NCBI GenBank assembly: GCA_037903475.1
Contig: JBAJFG010000549.1
Location: forward strand, 1,364,001-1,428,000
DNA from: Ancylostoma caninum
Taxonomy: Eukaryota; Nematoda; Chromadorea; Rhabditida; Ancylostomatidae
Length of the DNA: 64,000 nucleotides
Reading direction: 5' to 3'
Part shown: positions 1 to 9,749 of the stretch, piece by piece
How the letters are laid out: each line of letters opens with the position of its first letter
How positions within the stretch are numbered: the first letter of the stretch is position 1
Program-made: the position numbers and the translations under genes
The notes under the pieces: model-generated
Told to the model about the DNA's origin: nothing
Database searches by the model: none
Seen by the model: the letters and a program-made list of their open reading frames with translations, nothing else

Positions 1-1077
1 GTAGCCGTCGAATCCCTTCATTGGCTAAAAATAGCTGCTGCGTCAGTTTAAGAGCCGACCAAATTGGTCGACTTGATAAGCGAAAATTCAGATTCTGGTC
101 GAATGACCAGTGACCGGTTATGGTTGCGCATTCGTGTGTGTAAATGGCAAACGTTTGCGGTAAACAAGAGGTCACTTGTAATGGAATTACTCGAGTAAGA
201 GCCTGACAGGATGCGGCAGTACGCAGTATTGCCCGGAATTCTTTCAAAAGGTCCTTTGGCAGTGCTCCAAACCTTCTAAGAACGAGTTTTTAACCACTCA
301 AAGCGGGCAAGAAAATCGTGGCGGAGGAGGTCGTAAAGTTGGATGACGTGATGCCGCAGCAAGTTCGTGTTGCCTATATAAAGTCACTGGGATAGTAGTG
401 GCTCACTCTGAAACATTCAGGACTTCTCTATACCAACATCTCTCATAGTATGCTCTCATTCATCCACTCTTTCACCACAGCAGATACTTTCATCGCGGAA
501 ACAATTGTGAACGTACGTAAACATTGAAGGAATTTCAACCCCAACGTTCAACCACGGGTGGTCTCTAGAAGGAAACAATGGGTTACCACCATTCGTGACC
601 TATGAAATCCAGCACATTTTTTATAATCTCAAACTGAGCATGCTGTTCAGCACTAGAAAGCAGCTTAAAGGGGGAGCATCCGACGAATTTGGGCTTGAGA
701 CGGATAGGAAAATATGAGCAAGTCCTTCGAAGCTAATAGAGTGAAGTCTGGTTTCGATAAGCTCCTCAAGAGGTCTGTTATTCCTGGTAAAATCCTAGAA
801 TTTGGGAGAGTACTAAAGGAGTACATGAGCTCCTCTAATACTCCCCAGGAACTCAAATATAGCGTCATGCTTTTTATGGCACTTGATATCCCTTTTATGT
901 CTCCTTTCCTCCGTCTGAAGATGTATTGGATCAAAATTCAGTTAATATTTCAGCTATTGCTTCATCATGAGATTTTAATGTTTTTGTTTTACAAATTGTT
1001 TCAAAAAATGCCCGTGCGTTGTCTGTGTTAACAAATATTAAAAATTGTTGTTAAGTGAAATTCTCTTCTTGGTTGGG
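1..1077. other. No supported gene; possible promoter region
   Basis: I see no exon I can defend here. The region contains a TATA-like box near 375 and a 105-codon open frame from 714 whose composition and lack of family resemblance do not convince me. It may hold upstream regulatory sequence or 5' exons of the gene starting at 1078. Confidence 0.4.
375..383 (+). promoter_or_regulatory. TATA-like box (TATATAAAG)
   Basis: A good match to a TATA box followed within about 30 bases by purine-rich sequence. It lies about 700 bases upstream of the first gene's ATG, so any link to that gene is inference. Confidence 0.25.
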
Positions 1078-2771
1078 ATGCATCTGAGAACTCTGATAGT
1101 TGGACTTCTTCTTGTCACTATGGTCAACACTCAGCAGTTTTTCAACCCATGGGAAGGTCTCAAGCTTCTGCCACAATTCCCCACGCAAGCCCCTCAATAC
1201 GTGGATTACTACAAGGTGAGTAACATGGAGACTCTTTAGCTTAAGAAAAAATTCCTCTTAAGAAAGGAAGAATTCGTTCTCTTCATAACAAACTTTAAAA
1301 AACGCAACTGCCCACCTTTACTGTGGAGGTGAGGAAGGCTGTGTTCCAGGTTTTGGAAACAATTGGGACTTGCCCTCGAGATATTACTATACAGGGGTAT
1401 CAAAAAGTTTCCGGCCTGAACCACTTGCAGAATAGCTGCCGCAGTGAAATTTTAGACTAAATAAATATGCATCCATGGAAGACCAAAACACTCTTCATTT
1501 TGTCATTTTATTGAACTTACCCAATTTTATAAGAATTTTTATCAGCCGAACATAAACACCCGACGCAGACTCTTTTTCGTTATTTGTTTCGTTACGGTGA
1601 AGTCCGTTTCAGATTTTCTCACGGATTCTAGTATCTAGTCCCTGGGCTGCCTTTACAAACTGGCCGAATTAGCGAAATGCATTCGCATTGTCATGAAGCA
1701 ATACAATTTTGTGGAAAGTGATGTCCCATTGAAGAGCCTGACTTCCGACGTTGAATTTCTGCCGTCATTTTTCTTGACTCGTTTCCGAAAAGTGTGGATC
1801 AAAGTAGCGTTGTAGCAATCCACTTCGTTGAGGTTTACATGCAGGTGGTAAGGTGACAAAATCTTTTCTCTATCGCACAGAACTTTGGGCAAGACATTTT
1901 CACCCCCGCTTCCGTGTTCGATCGCACTGTTCTCAGAGATCTGCCCATCCTGACCCAGTAGTCCATGCTTGGGACTTCAAATCTTTGCTGTGAATTTGCC
2001 ACTTATTGGCAGTCAATATACTACAAAATGTCCTTTCCGTTTTCTACAAAACTCCCAAAAATCTTCTCTGAATATTCAACTGGAATTTTCTTGTTGGACG
2101 CCGAAAAGGTTTTAAAGACTCAATGTTCTGCGATGGTTAAAATTCTTAGATGGTAGCCTAAAAAATTTCCAAAAGAAGTTTTGAATAACGTAGGTCCTTG
2201 CGCACTTACTGCACCTAAAGACTGTCTGCGACGCTCAGTGATTTTTTCTACAGCGACAGTAATCTGTCTTCGTCTTGTCTCTGCTCGTTGATCAGAGGTC
2301 GCTCTGTTTCTGACCGATTGTCACTCCACTAAAAATATTGAGTTCCGAAATTTTATGTGGGAATGCTAGAAGACTTCCTCTTCGTTCAGAATTCAGGGGC
2401 GCATTTAGATTTTGTTCAATAAATTTCGTTTACAAAACAAAAATTCGTCGGTTGCTCCTCGCTGGATACACATTTTTTGAGCGATAACCATACCTTGGCT
2501 TGAATAAAACGTTCTTATTCCTGGGAAGTTTAACGAAATCTCATGAAACTTTGCAAATTAACATGAAAGGCTTCACCCTACATGGCGCTCTCAAAGCAGT
2601 ACAGGAATATGGAACAGTCAAGCGGAGGCCGGAAACTTTTTGATACCCCTGTAACTCTGTAATCATCGACGTTTTCAGAGCTACGGCTACGAAACCGACG
2701 ACAAAGGTAATGTGTGGACTGGTAACGACGCGGCAAAAATTATGATTATAGCGAAGTCGTCGTATCCATAG
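1078..2771 (+). CDS. Small secreted protein, two exons, 76 aa
   Basis: Exons 1078-1215 and 2679-2771, joined in phase 0. The first exon starts with MHLRTLIVGLLLVTMVNTQ, a clear signal peptide, and ends at a GTGAGT donor. The second follows a GTTTTCAG acceptor and gives a short Tyr/Gly/Asp-rich tail ending SSYP-stop. The predicted mature product is about 57 residues with no cysteines, so it is not a disulfide-rich peptide. I do not recognise a family. The intron is long (1463 bp) because a mariner transposon sits in it. Splice sites and signal peptide support a real gene. The short length and lack of a homologue that I can name keep confidence moderate. A further exon is possible upstream. Confidence 0.5.
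1392..2651 (-). mobile_element. Mariner-like transposon, 1260 bp, inactive
   Basis: About 26-bp inverted ends (CAGGGGTATCAAAAAGTTTC at the left, its complement at the right) are flanked on both sides by TA at 1390-1391 and 2652-2653, the Tc1/mariner target duplication. The length matches full mariner elements. The minus strand carries degenerate transposase-like sequence with an LHDNA motif near 1680, as in the catalytic region of mariners, but it is broken by stops. The whole element sits in the intron of the small secreted-protein gene. A mariner named bandit is known from the hookworm Ancylostoma caninum; whether this is the same lineage needs an alignment. Confidence 0.8.
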
Positions 2772-3601
2772 TGTTGTGACATAATGTTATTCGTATGTAT
2801 TTAATATATGTAGATTGATCTGTACATACGAATCACCGAAGACAAAAGGAAAGCTCGAAACTTGAGAGCCATTTCCTAATTCAAGTGTTCGCTGCTCCCT
2901 ACTATCTTCACTACATCTAAGTCCTACAAAAAACAGTGATCAAACCTGGAAGATGAGAACTCTACTTGAAAAGTTTCTCTTCACAGCAGGACCGGGGAGT
3001 AGAGTAGATAATGTGTTGTGTTGCTAGCTATCATCCTGTTTTTTTGTAGAAGGACAATTGCCCTTTCACAACGATACGAGATAAGTGTCCCACAAAGTTT
3101 TGCACACCCTCAACTTGTGGCTGATTGTAAAATTTCGGGTCTTTCAACAGCGGAAGACGAAAAACTCTTAAAATACACTTCCTCACCTTTTCCTTAGCGG
3201 AAAAACATGAAGTAAAATGCCTCATAGTCGCAAGGTTAATTTATCCCGAGAAGGTGAGTGCATTGGACATACCTCCCGAAAAAGATAGGTTATTGCGGTG
3301 TGTAGAGCAAGAAAGGGACTAACGTCACACACCCATCTGCAATTGCCGTTCACGTTGGGTACAACAGTACCGCTATAGTCCTCGAGGACTGTAGCATCCT
3401 GCGTCGCTGTCGCTGGCGACTGTGAGGCCGATGCACATCGATTGTGGGCGGGGCGTGTGGCGAACTGCCCAAAAATAGTTCCATGTGGGAACATACTGCA
3501 GTATTTTCCCACACGGAGCTGTGGTACTGTGGTAACGGGTGAGGTAGCGAGGGGGGGGGGGGGCGAAACCAGGAATACGCTCCTCATCTGCAAAGTATGT
3601 A
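2772..3601. other. Non-coding; imperfect hairpin and G-run
   Basis: No gene seen. A hairpin with a CTGCAG centre lies at about 3482-3517 (GTGGGAA arms). A 13-base G run occurs near 3551-3563, next to the GC-rich MITE. GC content rises from about 3340. Confidence 0.5.
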
Positions 3602-3871
3602 TAGTGGACGGCAATGGCGATGGCCCATTCGCGGCCTCGAGAAGGACGCAGCGCGACCGCGCCGCGCGCGGCCGCGATCGGTGTCCTCGCCGCCGGGATG
3701 CTGTTTCTAAGGCCCTTTCTTCCCGATTTGTCGAAAATCCTTAAAACAGAGTAGAAAAGCTGCTAGAAAAAGCACAACAGCAGCAGAATACATAGGTTAT
3801 GGCGCGCGCGGCACAGTTGCGCGACTTCCTTCTCGGGGCCGCAGATGGGCCAACGCCATTGACGTCCACTG
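3602..3871 (-). mobile_element. GC-rich MITE, family A copy 1 (270 bp)
   Basis: Inverted ends (TAGTGGACGGCAATGGCGA at the left, complement of CAGTGGACGTCAATGGCG at the right) are flanked by TA. Subterminal arms are very GC-rich (GCGCGGCCGCGATCG-like), while the centre is AT-rich with GCTGCTG/CAGCAG segments. The internal sequence matches the copy at 34274-34541 in opposite orientation, so both are the same family. There is no coding capacity. TA duplication plus short size point to a non-autonomous Tc1/mariner-type element. Confidence 0.82.
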
Positions 3872-5222
3872 TAGTAGTATTTCGATTGTCTGCGCATCCA
3901 CACATTTCAATTCGTTTAATACAAGTTAGCCTATGCAGGTGTGTCACGCAGTCGAAGCTATATTTGCATCAAAAACCATAGTAGGCAATGGTGCAGGAGT
4001 ACAAGAGTAGCTGGCATGATTGTCACTGGTAAAGAACAACTGCTGAACCAACTGGTAAAGCAGGTTCATAAATGCATTGCACATTAGCTGTTTCTGACTA
4101 CCTCCTCCAAAATCTGCCAAATGTTCAATTGATTGTAACCATTTAGTCTACCATGTACACTATTAAGCCCCTTCAAAACAAAAATTCCCTATTTATGAGA
4201 GGTATCTTAGAAGAAGAAGACTTCATAGGCACTCGGATACTATCTAGGATCTGGTTTCTAGTGCACAAACATATGTTCAGACTCAATATTCCCTCGATTG
4301 TCATTCAAGGATCACATGATACATGCAAACCGCATGACGACTTGCGCCAGACCAAGGCATGTTGCTAGACTCCACCGAAAAGATTTTTGCACTGCAAAAA
4401 ACCGCAAGGCAGCTGATTAGGAGGGAGAGTGTCAATAAGGCAACATCAGCTGTTCTTTCGGGTAAATCACCCGATACAAAGCTAAATTTAGTAAGTTGGC
4501 TACCTAAACACGGCAAATTCTTCTGTGAACAGTCGTCAATTTCTGGCATTTCACATATTCGTCGACAAGTAGCACAATAATAACGAAGGAGTCAAAATAC
4601 GCGAAAACCTAGGCCGATTTTAGGAAATAAGGCGATATATTGGTGGATACTTACATATCATCGTTAAGAGGATTTTGGACGCCAGGATGATGACACGTAG
4701 CATACTGGGATGCATTTTTCTCCCAGCATTACTACGTTCAACATCCTTTCTTGGTTTTTTTTCAACATTCCTTGGAATGAAATTAGTTGTACACTTGGAT
4801 GAGAAAGGGTGCAGCTAGTGAAAAATAAATAAAAGTGAAAATGTTTGCTTAAAAGATATTGCCTAAATGTTTGAATTAGCAAAAAAAGGGTTTTGCTCGA
4901 TAAATAAAGAAAAGAATATGCTATACAAGACAAACACAAAGCGACCAAATGAAGCTCTCGTTCCCATAAACATAAATGGTTCTGAAGGCGAGCTGTTTCT
5001 CAACACAGCTCCGTTCCTCTGCGTTCTGCAATTTTAGCGGACAATCTTCCTTGTCTATCAATCAAATCGTTCAGAAAGTTAGCAGAAGGGTTCGCTTCCA
5101 GAGTTTTCTATTATCCAGTGGTTTTGTGCAATTCTAATGAAAGTGGTCTGTACCGTTAATATAGTCTGCTTGCATTATGCTGGTATTATATGTGAGAAGG
5201 TGCCGATGTTCCTTGTACCTGT
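3872..5222. other. No gene seen
   Basis: AT-rich sequence with only short incidental open frames. I see no splice-bounded exon, RNA gene or repeat in it. Confidence 0.45.
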
Positions 5223-5348
5223 TGGGGTGTAGAGCGTTATACCCGTAGAGGGCAGGACACCCAAGCTCAAGGATTGGTCAATTCATGCAACTGGCCAATC
5301 ACAAAGATAGGTCACACTGTCCTTTTCAGGTATAACGCTCCACACCCT
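5223..5348. repeat. Palindromic MITE, family B
   Basis: Inverted arms GGGGTGTAGAGCGTTATACC (5224-5243) and its complement (5329-5347), with an inner GATTGG ... CCAATC pair around 5272-5301. The same inner ATTGG/CCAAT design recurs at 26295 and 29901. Confidence 0.7.
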
Positions 5349-6429
5349 ACTTGTTGTGACAAGTCTAGTGTATTCATTCAATGTTGAATTTTTGCATCCT
5401 CGTGGACTTCGTTCACGTCTGTCAATAAATAAACAGAAGAATAAGTTATTTTCCGCATCACCTACTTACCTTTCTTTTCTACTACTGAATACACGTACTA
5501 ATCCTGCAAAATTCCGACAAAAGCAACAAGGAAAACGATACGCATTTCATCGCTGGTTGCAGCGCTTATCAAATATTTCGCATCGTTGCACTAGAAGTAC
5601 GCCACCGTAACCATTTTTGGTCGGGTGACACTGCTTATCAATGTGGGAAACAAAAATCACTTGTGTCGCAAATTCACCTGATTCATTCTTAGATAAAGTG
5701 AGCATATATAACACCACTTTATGGTGGAATCGCACAACATGCGTAATTTAATCGTAACACTAGAAGACATTTTTACGTCATCTCTTTATTTCTCCTTCCA
5801 TTTTTCTTCTTTTCTGTCACGGTCTGGCAACTATGCGAAAGTTAGAGACAGCCAAATGAGTGCATGAACATAATCTGTGAGCATGCTTAGCATTCTCATA
5901 GCAACTTTTATCAATGTTCTCAATGTGAACACATGGAAGCACTGAAGCAATAGCATATCATGGAAAACTTCCAGAAATAGGAATATCAGGATTTTTGCAA
6001 AGCCCAGCGCGTTTACATTGTACATATTGTATTGATAGGGAGAACTCGAACTTACCTTCACATTGTCCATGGATCACTGAAAAGCCACTGCTTTATTGAC
6101 TCGGTCACGCATAACGTTATCCCCAACCTCTTACAGTCCACTGATACCCTCATGTTCTATTATCTTGTCAGTCCTTCGCTAAATATGGTAACTATTTGGT
6201 TACTTTTGGTTATTCGACTTGTCTGATTTGAGAGAACACGATCTTGACGTCACGAAGCAATTGCCATTCCAAGTCTGACCGGCGAAATGACTGAACAGAA
6301 AGAAGCGCTTTTCTCAAATCCTAGAACCAACCAGTGACGGAAAATCCAAAGCTGAGAATAGATAGCCTCTTAGAATGTCAGATGCGCGGTGTGCGGTACA
6401 GAGAACTAAGCCTAAGCCTGCTAAGCCTG
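5349..6429. other. No gene seen
   Basis: AT-rich sequence without a supportable exon or RNA gene. Confidence 0.4.
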
Positions 6430-6535
6430 CTTCCAAAAACGTATCAAACAATTGTCACTGTTCCCTTTTTCTACCTTCGATGAAGGGTCGTATTGTGCCA
6501 TTGGGGCTTTGTATTGAAAATAAATATATAAATAA
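6430..6535 (+). repeat. LINE-like 3' tail, family 1
   Basis: Shares an extended match with 42341-42445 (CAAACAATTGTCACTGTTC, then a GAAGGGTCG...ATTGTG segment) and ends in AAAATAAATATATAAATAA. The AAAT-type tail suits the 3' end of a non-LTR retrotransposon of RTE type. Only the tail is present. Confidence 0.55.
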
Positions 6536-6795
6536 GTGTCCACCAACCTCACTGGCAGTTTCTGGTTAAGACGCGAGGGTGGGTCACTCCTACAAATATG
6601 CTGGAGCCTACAAATAAGACAAAAAACATGTATCCTAGTCGCGGTTTTTCTCCAGCAATCTTTTGAAAGAATTAGTAAATTCATGTTTGTTAAGGGCTCT
6701 GAACAATAATTTCAGTAAATTCACTGCTTCCACGGTTCTCTCACTTTCTCAGAAACCTAGACATTCTATAAGATGGAGTGGATCCAACCAGTTAC

Positions 6796-6805
6796 TCATT
6801 TCAGG
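6796..6805 (+). promoter_or_regulatory. Likely spliced-leader acceptor before the ATG
   Basis: CTCATTTCAG-G lies directly before the ATG at 6806. In nematodes a TTTCAG a few bases upstream of the start codon with no upstream exon is the usual sign of trans-splicing. It also decides between the ATG at 6773 and 6806: only the latter would be on the trans-spliced mRNA, and it gives a clean signal peptide. Confidence 0.55.
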
Positions 6806-8013
6806 ATGACCAGGGTAGTTCTGTGTTTGGCTGTCGTCGCATTCGCCTATGCTGCTCCACCGATCGTCCCGGAGCAGCCACAGCCTGCAGTTGCGAAACC
6901 CGAGCCAGCAAAGATTGTTCCGGTAAAGCCAGAAGCAGCGAAGTCTGAGCCACCAAAGCCAGTACCAATAAAACCCGAACTACTGAAGTTTGAACCAATA
7001 AAACTTGAGCCAGTTGATGTTGAACCGGCACTGGCGCAGCTCGATGAAGTTGTTGAGGCCAGTGGACCATGCGAGGAAGGTGTCAACAACGTCATCGAGG
7101 TAGCTGACGTTGGAGGTTTGTTTGACGCACATGAGAGACCAGACTGTAACCGAAACTCACATCAAGTTTCGTTCAGATTCCTTACGCATCCACACTCAGG
7201 GTGTTGTGGCGCACACCTATGACGAGAATGGCAACCCGAGCTGTTACAAGGGCCGTGCCAGAGTTTCGATGCCAGGATTCATTAAGATTGTGAAGGGTAA
7301 GTGAGAAAGTGCTATTTTATCATACAATGTAATTCACGGTTTGAATTCAGGTACTATTATCGTCACTGCTCCATCAGATCTGAAAAAGTCCGCCGACGTA
7401 CTGATGACGTTGACGAAGAACTCTCGATTCGTTGGCACTGTTTGCCAAGACGGTAAATCGAAGAGCAGGCTGATTCCAAAGGATTTGTGGTGAGTTGTCG
7501 CCGCAGCAAGAAATAGTGATTAACATAAATTTTCTCTTTCTTCAGCCGTCACTCACTTGCTCCGGACTTTGAGGAAGAATTGCTGACCCTGCTAGGCACA
7601 CCTGGCACCTATGACTTGACCACTGTAAGTTATCCGCCTCTGCGTCTTCTTCAATGCGCTTTGCCACAGTACAAAATCTCTCCTGAAATCTTTGATTTTA
7701 GCTGGAACAGAAGGCCGGTGTGGGAGCAGTGATAAAACTTGAGGCGGTCAACGCCGCCTCAAGAATGGTGGTTAAGGTGAGCTCAGAAAGATGTGGAACC
7801 AGTAGGTTATGTTGCATCTGTGCTGTAATTTTGATCTTGTGATAGGTGTCGAAGACAATTTTCACATATGAGTGTTACACAGCGATGACATACACATACA
7901 TCTGTGCATTATTTCAGGGTGACTGGCAGTCAACCTCAACCCTCGTCTCTGACGGCCAAGTAGTCGCTCGTGTTAAGGCTCCGTCGAACGGCAACTGGCT
8001 TTACGTCAATTAG
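6806..8013 (+). CDS. Secreted nematode protein with Lys/Pro decapeptide repeat, 272 aa
   Basis: Six exons: 6806-7115, 7177-7296, 7351-7489, 7546-7624, 7702-7776, 7918-8013; all junctions keep phase and all acceptors end in AG after T-rich tracts. Residues 1-16 are a signal peptide (MTRVVLCLAVVAFAYA). Residues 31-70 are four imperfect 10-residue units beginning KPEP, KPEA, KPVP and KFEP. The remaining about 190 residues have two or three cysteines and alternate strand-like segments, ending GNWLYVN. I do not recognise the folded domain. A poly(A) signal follows. The first intron uses a weaker GTTTGT donor; an alternative 43-nt intron (7100-7142) also keeps frame but has a poor acceptor. The product is inferred to be secreted. 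Confidence 0.85.
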
Positions 8014-8078
8014 ACCGTCCTTCAATTCACTTGATATGTCTGTACAAAAAACCAGCCAATCCACAAATATGTCTGTAC

Positions 8079-8084
8079 AATAAA
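8079..8084 (+). terminator. Poly(A) signal AATAAA
   Basis: A canonical AATAAA 66 bases after the stop of the six-exon secreted-protein gene, the expected place for its 3' end. Confidence 0.75.
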
Positions 8085-8584
8085 GTAAATAAATACATCT
8101 ATAGTGTGGTTATGCAAACTCATTACACTTTCACCCATCTGATCGTCGAATGGTTATGATGAGCTTAACCCTAGGGTTAGGTTGCCTTGAGAAAATTTAT
8201 TTGAGCCCACAGGAGTGACAGAAGTCCCATTCCTGAAAGGATGTTGAATTATTCTGTCAAAAATCCCCACGTTCCTCCCTTCTTTTACCATATGTAAGGG
8301 AAGCAAACTCCCCTTGAATAAAGCCAAATGAATTTGTAGGAGAAATTTCCGCTTTTACGGAGTGGGGCTTGAATACGCTAAATTACTTAATATATATTGA
8401 TACTAGGGTTATTAGTCGTGAAACGAAATAAAAGAAATCATCAGAATTGCAAAGCACAATTTACAATTCAAAAAAAAAATCACAATTAGTATATGGCATA
8501 CTAGCCGAAGATATCATCTTCATTTTGTACATTTACTAAAAGGCCAGGGTGGACACATATTGGATATGTTGCTTTGTGTAGACT
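8085..8584. other. Spacer between gene and tRNA-like array
   Basis: AT-rich sequence with no gene or clear repeat. The array's first, diverged unit begins at about 8585. Confidence 0.5.
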
Positions 8585-8988
8585 TCCACGATGTGCAGAC
8601 ATAGCTCAGTGGGTCGAACGAATGACCGGCGTTGTGGTGGTCAGGGGCTCGGATCCCCCCAGTGGACTCTTTTTGCAAATACATATGACATGCTGCTTAC
8701 CCCAATGGCCACTGCAGTTATCCAACAAACACCTATAGAAAAGTAGCCCGGATGGCTCAGTGGTTTGAGCGGCAGCTTGCAATCTGTCCCTATCACTGGT
8801 TCCACTCCGTTGGAGATCCAGAGTTAAGTATCGCAGTGTTTGGGGTTCACTGCTTGGAACGTCCCCCGTGATCTCCTTCGGGTAGTCCAGGAAGGCATCC
8901 GGCAACGTTTTGCATAAATTTCTGAGATAAATCACGGTAAGCGCAAGTGTGAGTAAGAGTAGGCACACATTTGTGTGCTGCATCGCGT

Positions 8989-9069
8989 AATCGCATAGCT
9001 CAGTGGGTTAAGCGAATGACTGACGTCGTGGCGGTCAGGGGATCGAATCCCGTCCTGTGCCATCATTTT
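8989..9069 (+). other. tRNA-like Pol III module of the S monomer (representative)
   Basis: A box TAGCTCAGTGG at 8996, B box GATCGAATC at 9041, 45 bases apart, which is exact tRNA numbering (8 to 53). The D stem pairs at three of four positions. The T arm pairs at four of five. A TTTT run, the minimal Pol III stop, ends at 9069. The acceptor stem and anticodon arm do not pair, so this is a tRNA-derived promoter module and not a working tRNA. It recurs in every S monomer. Confidence 0.75.
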
Positions 9070-9583
9070 GCAAATACTTATAGTATGCTGCCTACGGCTG
9101 CTGCAGTTATCTAACTAACAGCAATATAAAAAGTAGCATAAAGTTGTAAGATAAATGATGGTAAGCGTAAGTGTGAGTAAGAGTAGGCACACATTTGTGT
9201 CCTGCATCGCGTAATCGCATAGCTCAGTGGGTTAAGCGAATGACTGACGTCGTGGCGGTCAGGGGATCGAATCCCGTCCTGTGCCATCATTTTGCAAATA
9301 CTTATGGTATCCTGCCTACGGCTGCTGCAGTTATCTAACTAACAGCAATATAAAAAGTAGCATAAAGTTGTAAGATAAATGATGGTAAGCGCAAGAGTGA
9401 GTAGGAGTAGGCACGCATTTGTGTGCTACATCGCGTGCTCACATAGCTCAGTGGGTTAAGCGAATGATCGACGTCGTGGCGGTCTGGGGATCGAATCCCG
9501 TCCTGTGTCATCATTTTGCAAATACTTATAGTATGCTGCCTACGGCTGCTGCAGTTATCTAACTAACAGCAATATAAAAAGTA

Positions 9584-9749
9584 GCCCGGATGGCTCAGTG
9601 GTTTGAGCGGCAGATTGCAATCTGTCCCTATCGCTGGTTCCACTCCGTTGGAGATCCAGAGTTAAGTATCGCAGTGTTTGGGGTTCACTGCTTGGAACGT
9701 CCCCCGTGATCTCCTTCGGGTAGTCCAGGAAGGCATCCGGCAACGTTTT
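9584..9749 (+). other. 166-bp tRNA-like insert that defines L monomers (representative)
   Basis: Begins at GCCCGGATGGCTCAGTGG. The D stem GCTC/GAGC is perfect. GGCAG/CTGTC forms an anticodon-like stem with an 8-base loop containing TGC. A weakened B box GGTTCCACTCC follows. The segment ends exactly at a TTTT run (9746-9749), then rejoins the S monomer at GCATAAA. S monomers read AGTA-GCATAAA at the same point, so the insert is a clean 166-bp unit with Pol III start and stop signatures. Eleven further copies are listed under the array. Confidence 0.75.

Noticed and set aside
714..1031. 105-codon plus-strand frame
   Set aside because: No family motif, no start context, and an equally long frame on the opposite strand; no splice sites tie it to the gene at 1078.
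1653..1892. 79-codon minus frame as a gene
   Set aside because: It lies inside the mariner element and is a fragment of decayed transposase-like sequence.
7100..7142. Alternative 43-nt first intron of the secreted-protein gene
   Set aside because: Keeps frame, but its acceptor GAGACCAG is poor next to the T-rich TTTCGTTCAG at 7176.
8989..9061. S modules as functional tRNA genes
   Set aside because: Acceptor stem and anticodon arm do not pair; only the promoter boxes and parts of the D and T arms remain.
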